Below, in pieces: positions 58,953-64,000 of a DNA stretch of 64,000 nt; the first letter of the stretch is position 1; every line of letters starts with the position of its first letter. Below the pieces are notes generated by a model. It was not told the origin of the DNA. It ran no database searches and worked only from the letters and a program-made list of their open reading frames with translations. The DNA comes from Cheilinus undulatus (taxonomy: Eukaryota; Chordata; Actinopteri; Labriformes; Labridae), in NCBI RefSeq assembly GCF_018320785.1, contig NC_054884.1, positions 17,795,667 through 17,859,666 on the forward strand, read 5' to 3'. Both the position numbers and the translations under genes were made by a program.

Positions 58953-61900
58953 CAACGAGGTATTCCATGAGAAAAGATTATTGTCTTAAGGTCATTAATT
59001 CACTTTCACATTCTTATTTTAGCATCCAAATCAAGTTGCAGGTTATTTCCTGCCTTAAAGAAAGTTGGTACTTGGTACTTCACACTTTTGGGAAACTCAC
59101 TTGTTTATTTTTTAACTACAGTTGGATGAAAGCTTGCCTGACTCCATTCAAATGAAGTTGCTTTGTTTGCACCTTTAAAGCTCAGTCCTAAAGCCCATTT
59201 AAGACTGATCACTTGTTTTTAACTTTGTTTGCATGTTAAGTCTGGGCGTTCAGGCTGTCTGTGTGAGTGCTGTGTCCCATTCACCTGATACACGTCCCAC
59301 ATTTGGAGAATCTAGAGAATCAATTACTCTCCTGTTTTTTTCTGCACACTGCGTGCAGATGTCAGCTAAAATAATTTACCTTTCTGTAGCAAACACTGGT
59401 AGAATACGGTTGTAATCTAATTCTCGACTGTTGTAAACCAAAAGTGCCAATTTGCCAATGCATTTTGCCTGTAAGTCACTTCTGTTTTGCACAAAGCACC
59501 CGGAAAAAACCCTTCTTGCATGGAAAAATGCATTATTTCCAATGTTTCAAAATAAGACGCACATTACAATAAAAAGCTATTTTAAATGACATTTTAGACG
59601 GCATTTCAAAATAAGACACCATAAAAAACATTCCAAATTAAAACTGAGCTAAGTGGCATTAAAAACACCAGGCGTTTTTTGCAGTGTCTTGGTTTAAAGA
59701 CTAGGAATGATGCTGTTTTGCAAGCAAATTTCTTCCTGTTGCTTTCCATAAAGAATGCATTTTGCGGCAAAAAAGCATTTTCAAAGTGGTGAGTTTTGGA
59801 ACTTTTGGCTTTGACGACCCTGATGAAGGCCACAGGCCAACATGCATCTGTTTAAAAAAGTTGTTCTCTAGAAAACCTTTGTTTGGGACTATTTTATTTC
59901 AATTGGAACAATAAAAACAATGAAATTTGAGGTTATTTTTTTTTTTAAGATTTATTTTTGGGCATTTTGTGCCTTTATTGGATAGAGTCGGAAATGGGGA
60001 AGAGAGCTGGGAGAAACATGTGGCAAAGGGCCAAAGGCCAGATTCGAACCCAGGCCACCCGCGTACATGGGTCATGCCTTTAACCACTACGCCATCTGCG
60101 TGCCCATTTCATGTTATTTTTGACATCTATGTATAACAGTTTGTGTGGGTCTTGGGAGGGACTCAACTCCTCTACATTACAAGTAAGAGGGGCTTCTAGG
60201 ATAATAAGTTGGAAAAATTGCTGTAGACCCAAAGCTTTCAGAACAATATGTAACAGAGAAGATGAGCATAGTACATAATATATACCATTCCGGTACGTGC
60301 TTTTCAAAGTAAAATCCAGTTTTAGCATTTCTTTGAAGTCACTTGCAGGGAGCTTTATTAAGCTGAAAATTATGAGGAATGACAGGGCTTTGACAGCAGC
60401 GAGAAAACGCAGCACACTCATGTCTGATATAAGCCGTAAGGGTGCAAGCTGGAGAGGACAATCCCAGCGGCTGCAAGTCTGAAACGGCTGGAAGAGTTAT
60501 AGTATTAACTTTTAACTTACACATCTGATCATTTTTAAAGCTGCTCATTTAAAAATGGGAATTTCTGTGCCTCTCTTACATGTCAGGACCAGTCAACATG
60601 AGAGCACTGAGGAGACAAGGGCGGGGACTGGTTGTCAGTGTTAACCATGCCAAACCTTTCTTTGACATTTTTGTGCAACTACAAAGACTATATTTAACTT
60701 GCTAGTGTAAACTTGTCTAAACTGCCCATGAATAACAAATGCACACCAACAGTGGCTGCAGGGAGGGAAGTTGTTGGATGGTTAAATCAGAGTCTTGTAA
60801 CACCATTGGCTGCTGAAGGGCAGCGGTTCCAAGATGTCTTCATAAAAAGCAACTTATTTAAACTGTATATTCCAACAATTACTGTCAAAATATCCCTAAA
60901 ATTAATTCATTTAAAATGTAAGTCTAATGTGTTCCTTTGTGTTGTTCTTATGGCAGTGCTGGGAAAGGATTTTCAGCTGTGCACAACATAATTATTGATG
61001 TTTACAGGGTCAGCAGGGTTTCTAGCCTCTGGCACTGTTATTTCAGGGCTTGTTGAGCTGAAAAGTTTGGAAATCATCAATACTAAACGGTGTGAAGAAA
61101 GTTCCTACAAACATGACAAAAAAAGTATCCAGAATATTTTGCATAGAATATATTCAAAAAGTCATTTCTAATGATTGCCAGCAGAACAGCAGAGAATGCA
61201 GAGATCGTGGTTTCAGTAGAAAAACAGTCCCATTTTTGATTCAATTTGAGACCAAATGGCAACCTCTGAAAATAAAGCAAATGGGCCAGTGCAAAAAACT
61301 GCAGATCTTTGAGTGTCTATTTAAAGATGGCCGTAAAAGCCAAAGAATCACCATTGGGCACCGTAATAAAATGCTAATTTTGACAGCAGAGATAAACCTG
61401 TTTAATACCTTAATGAAAAATGTGGTCTGATAAACTTATGTCTTTATTGGTGCCACAAAGTCCAGAAAATTTAAGTCACCCTGGTGCATAAGCTGCAGTC
61501 TGATTTTTGGACTCTCTCAAGACAAAAAGGTTTAAACCATCCTCAGCAAAATCTGCAGAGAATAGTTTCTGTGCAGCTGTGTCGCTCTGATTTTGTCACA
61601 CAGAATCCGCTCATCTACAAGCTACAGTATAGTAGTTGAGCTCTCAGCCTTACAGACTCAGCTAGCAAGCTGCCCTGCCTTCCTCTGCCATCACTTGTTG
61701 TCCTAACTGAGAAGTGTTTTCAATCAAACCAGCTTTGAGTGACACTAACACTAACGGTATACCTTCAGTTTCTTTAAATGCACGATTTGGACCTAACAAG
61801 GAAGAAAAGCGGTTAAAAAGTGGCACCAAACCCCACTGGTTTGGTCTGTGTGGTTTATATTCAAGCATGTTTTGAGCAGTGAAGAGGCTGTTTGCAATAC

Positions 61901-62974
61901 ACAGTAAATGAGGTGAATTTTCAATCTAGTTAGGACTTGTGGAGTGTGTCAGTGGCAGCTGCACATTAATGTTGTTGCTTGCCTTGGCACTTTATACTGC
62001 TATAACTCGCCTTGGTATATAAGCCATAGCTAACTTTTTATATTAAAAAAATAGGAATAAAAAGTGAGGTTTATTCACTGGGGTTTACAGGAAATACAAG
62101 AGTACAGTAGTGACTTTATTAATAATTACTCCTTTAATTTGTTTATATCAAAGATGTGCAGTATTATGGATGTGGTTGAGTTAAATGACAGTCACTGTTA
62201 ATGATTGTCTTAACACTGAAACTCTGTTTTTACTAAACATAGTGCAAATAGTCTAAAGGGCCTCCTCAAGCAACAGTAGGTGACGTCACTAAGCATCCAT
62301 GTTACATACAGTGCATGTTTACTATAGTATACTGTCAAAATTGAGGACTGTCCAGCTAAAGTCCAGTCTTAAGTGAGTAGTGTCAATAGTTTATCTAAAA
62401 GAACACTCAACCAAGCCTTTAGTTTTTGTTTAGTGTCTTTAGTCTGGCTCTATCTCTATCTCTATCTACTTAAGAAAACCCTAACTGTTCAATCTGATCA
62501 GAGCTGTGTTAGTGACATTGCTGTTTCCTCCTTTCACCAGGGGCTCTTCCCATCATCCACATCACCCTCCTCTGTTACCCGACCATACGACAAGCGGCCC
62601 TGCTCTCTTACATCCTCCTGTCCACCTATGGCATCTACTGCGCCACTACAGCCCGCACCAACGTCCTGCGTCTGCGAGCATTCGTGTGGCAGGCCCTGTT
62701 CCGCTTCACCCTCTTCTTGTTCAGGGTGTTTGGCAGCGGGGTGGGCAGCCCTAACTCCCTGCGCCTCTTTGTCATCATGGACACCCTGGCTGTACTGGGA
62801 GGACTGGTTAACATTATCCAGATCCCTGAGCGATTTGTCCCAGGCCTTTTCGACAACTGGGGAAACAGCCATCAGATCATGCATGTCATGGTCATTTGCT
62901 CCATTATCTACCTGCACTGGGGCACACTGGAGGATTTAGCCTGGATTAAGACCTACCAGTGTCCTACTGAGTGA
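57512..62974 (+). CDS. paqr4: Progestin and adipoQ receptor family member 4
   Basis: Seven-pass membrane protein of the PAQR family (Golgi/plasma-membrane; probable ceramide-related enzyme or regulator). Exons 57512-57677, 58540-58758 and 62541-62974; phases join to 272 codons plus TGA, against 273 residues in human. The start MVLYKGPRLLEF aligns with the human start MAFLAGPRLLDW; an adjacent ATG at 57509 has a weaker context. Conserved text: HLQFNKYVLTGYRP, LFYMHNELGNIY, GVCLVNTLGALPIIH. The PAQR metal-site residues are present: His in SVVYHVFMNH (about residue 99), Asp in LLSLDMFG, and the two His of NSHQIMH (about 239 and 243). The gene appears intact. Confidence 0.96.
58759..62540 (+). 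other. Intron 2 of paqr4 (3.8 kb)
   Basis: No further exon seen. It holds a 29-nt A-run at 58924-58952 and a tRNA-like SINE fragment (next entry). The rest is AT-rich without recognisable structure. Confidence 0.6.
59935..60110 (-). repeat. tRNA-like SINE-type repeat
   Basis: The T-run followed by AAGATTTATTTTTGGGCATT, then AGATTCGAACCCAGGCCACC and TTTAACCACTACGCCATCTG, matches an abundant fish repeat whose plus strand here resembles the T-loop and adjacent part of a tRNA. It is repeat-derived, not a functional tRNA gene. Confidence 0.6.
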
Positions 62975-63307
62975 TGCCAACTATATCAAGCACATAAACA
63001 GGAAGCACTCATGGCTGCGCTGATAGAAAAGAGGTTTAGGCTTTAATAAGACAGGAGGAGTAATGTATAAGAAGAAGAGTGGACTCAAAATGCACTTTAG
63101 TCCTAGCTGCTAAGGGAAGTTTGCAATTTAACGTGTTGCCAGAGCAGGACAGGAGGAACCTGCAGTGTTGTGACTGAGGTTATCTGGTACATTGAATTTA
63201 AAATCCTGACCAAACTTGATTTTTAGTTTGTTGACATGCAGTAGTATTGGGTCATATTACCCATTACAAAAATAGCTTTTAAAATGTTAAATTATGTTAT
63301 TGTATGT

Positions 63308-63313
63308 AATAAA
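63308..63313 (+). terminator. paqr4: Poly(A) signal of paqr4
   Basis: AATAAA about 335 nt after the stop codon. The 3' UTR between shows nothing else. Confidence 0.6.
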
Positions 63314-63675
63314 TTATATTTTTTATAACTGGCTACACTTGTTTTCTTTCATGTGACATAAATGTAAAAAAGTGCAACATGACAATGGTTAAATGCTATT
63401 TTTTTTATTTGAATGAGGGATATATTTACATTTGAGGAAAATGTGTTTTTTTCTATTGCTGAATAAGATTCAAACTTTCACTGTTTTTTTCTGGATTTGG
63501 CAACAAACGTTACATTCCTGTAAATTAGCATCTCATCAACTTCACCCACCTTCAAACCAAAGCAATGAAAAATGCCTTAAATCATGAAATTATGCTCACT
63601 TAAAGAAAATGGTTAAGTATATTAGACTTAAAGTCGTGCTGCAGAGATGGAGTATGCTGACCGTAACACAGCAAC

Positions 63676-63681
63676 TTTATT
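63676..63681 (-). terminator. Poly(A) signal of the convergent gene
   Basis: TTTATT on the plus strand (AATAAA on the minus), about 100 nt beyond the stop of the minus-strand exon at 63781-63875. This supports that exon being real. Confidence 0.55.
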
Positions 63682-63780
63682 GTTTTAACAACACACCAAG
63701 TCAATAAGGATTCCTGTGTGATCAGTGGACAACCTTCTCGTTTCCAACTCTAAGATCTCTCTCTGCTACATGGATGTGGC

Positions 63781-63875
63781 TCAGTCTTCGTCCGAGCTGC
63801 TGCCATCCTCTGGCTCAGACAAGTCTGCGATGGGAAACCGTAAGATAGCAGCAACTCCGCTCAGCTGAGTCAGTT
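63781..63875 (-). CDS. Last coding exon of an unidentified gene
   Basis: On the minus strand an acceptor (CTGTCTCCCCAG) precedes a 95-nt exon entering with two bases of a split codon, then LTQLSGVAAILRFPIADLSE followed by PEDGSSSDED and TGA. The acidic Ser/Asp/Glu tail ends the protein. I do not recognise the family. The gene runs convergent with paqr4, and its other exons lie beyond the right edge or in the last 125 nt, where none was found. Confidence 0.55.
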
Positions 63876-64000
63876 CTGGGGAGACAGTAGAGGAAAAAGG
63901 ATAAGGGCCTGTGCCCAAACAGTATTTTGTCTGCAGCAAAACCTCAGTATTAGAGCACCGCTAACCAGTACACAACATCCTTTTGTTTGGAATACACTTT
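63876..64000 (-). other. Intron of the unidentified minus-strand gene
   Basis: Directly upstream (minus strand) of the 63781-63875 acceptor. It begins with a pyrimidine-rich tract on that strand; no further exon is seen before the window ends. Confidence 0.4.

Noticed and set aside
59935-60110. tRNA-like box (GATTCGAACCC) that might be a tRNA gene
   Set aside because: No complete cloverleaf, T-run flank, and matches an abundant fish SINE-type repeat.
62534-62917. 127-residue minus-strand open frame
   Set aside because: Antisense of paqr4 exon 3, whose sense frame is clearly conserved.

Overview
The window is vertebrate nuclear DNA, almost certainly from a ray-finned (teleost) fish. Small coding exons with GT-AG introns are split by introns loaded with fish-type repeats: several Tc1/mariner families, a LINE-2-like element with the tail typical of teleost L2/V-SINEs, hAT-like non-autonomous elements and tRNA-like SINE sequence. 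There are no bacterial-style operons, CRISPR arrays or recognisable structural RNA genes.

Layout, left to right. (1) 558-4347 (+): the 3' half of tgfb1i1 (Hic-5), with the last LD motif and four LIM domains; its first exons lie upstream of the window. (2) 5835-18617 (+): patl2, a Pat1-family mRNA-decay/translational-control protein. I reconstruct 19 coding exons and 721 codons; its introns hold a decayed Tc1-like transposon and two LINE fragments. (3) 19125-25170: a gene-free stretch holding one Tc1-like transposon with another repeat nested inside it. (4) 25288-56652 (+): a very large glycine-rich secreted matrix gene, which I call calymmin/GREP1-like. I traced 57 coding exons (1,280 codons plus stop). 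Every junction is in phase 1, and most exons are 39-72 nt cassettes encoding one G-Y-G...N-G or K-Y-G module. Two long non-repeat exons (393 and 297 nt) rich in Pro, Glu and Ala sit in the middle, and another long Pro/Gln-rich exon lies near the C terminus. (5) 57512-62974 (+): a complete three-exon paqr4 (272 codons), a seven-pass membrane protein. (6) 63781-63875 (-): the last coding exon of an unidentified gene convergent with paqr4, with its own poly(A) signal.

The genes are independent transcription units, not a pathway. From memory, human PAQR4 and GREP1 (formerly LINC00514) are neighbours at 16p13.3, which supports reading gene 4 as the fish counterpart of GREP1 and as the gene known in zebrafish as calymmin, a notochord-sheath protein. 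TGFB1I1 (16p11.2) and PATL2 (15q) are not adjacent to them in human.

The most unusual object is the calymmin-like gene. It records its own growth: duplicated multi-exon blocks, two module classes in different halves, a candidate weak-donor exon, a 69-nt fossil exon with both splice sites lost, a GC-AG intron after one long exon and possibly a second after another, and three co-oriented copies of a repeat with a RecQ-helicase-like coding scrap. All exon boundaries were set by eye from splice signals, frame and family resemblance.
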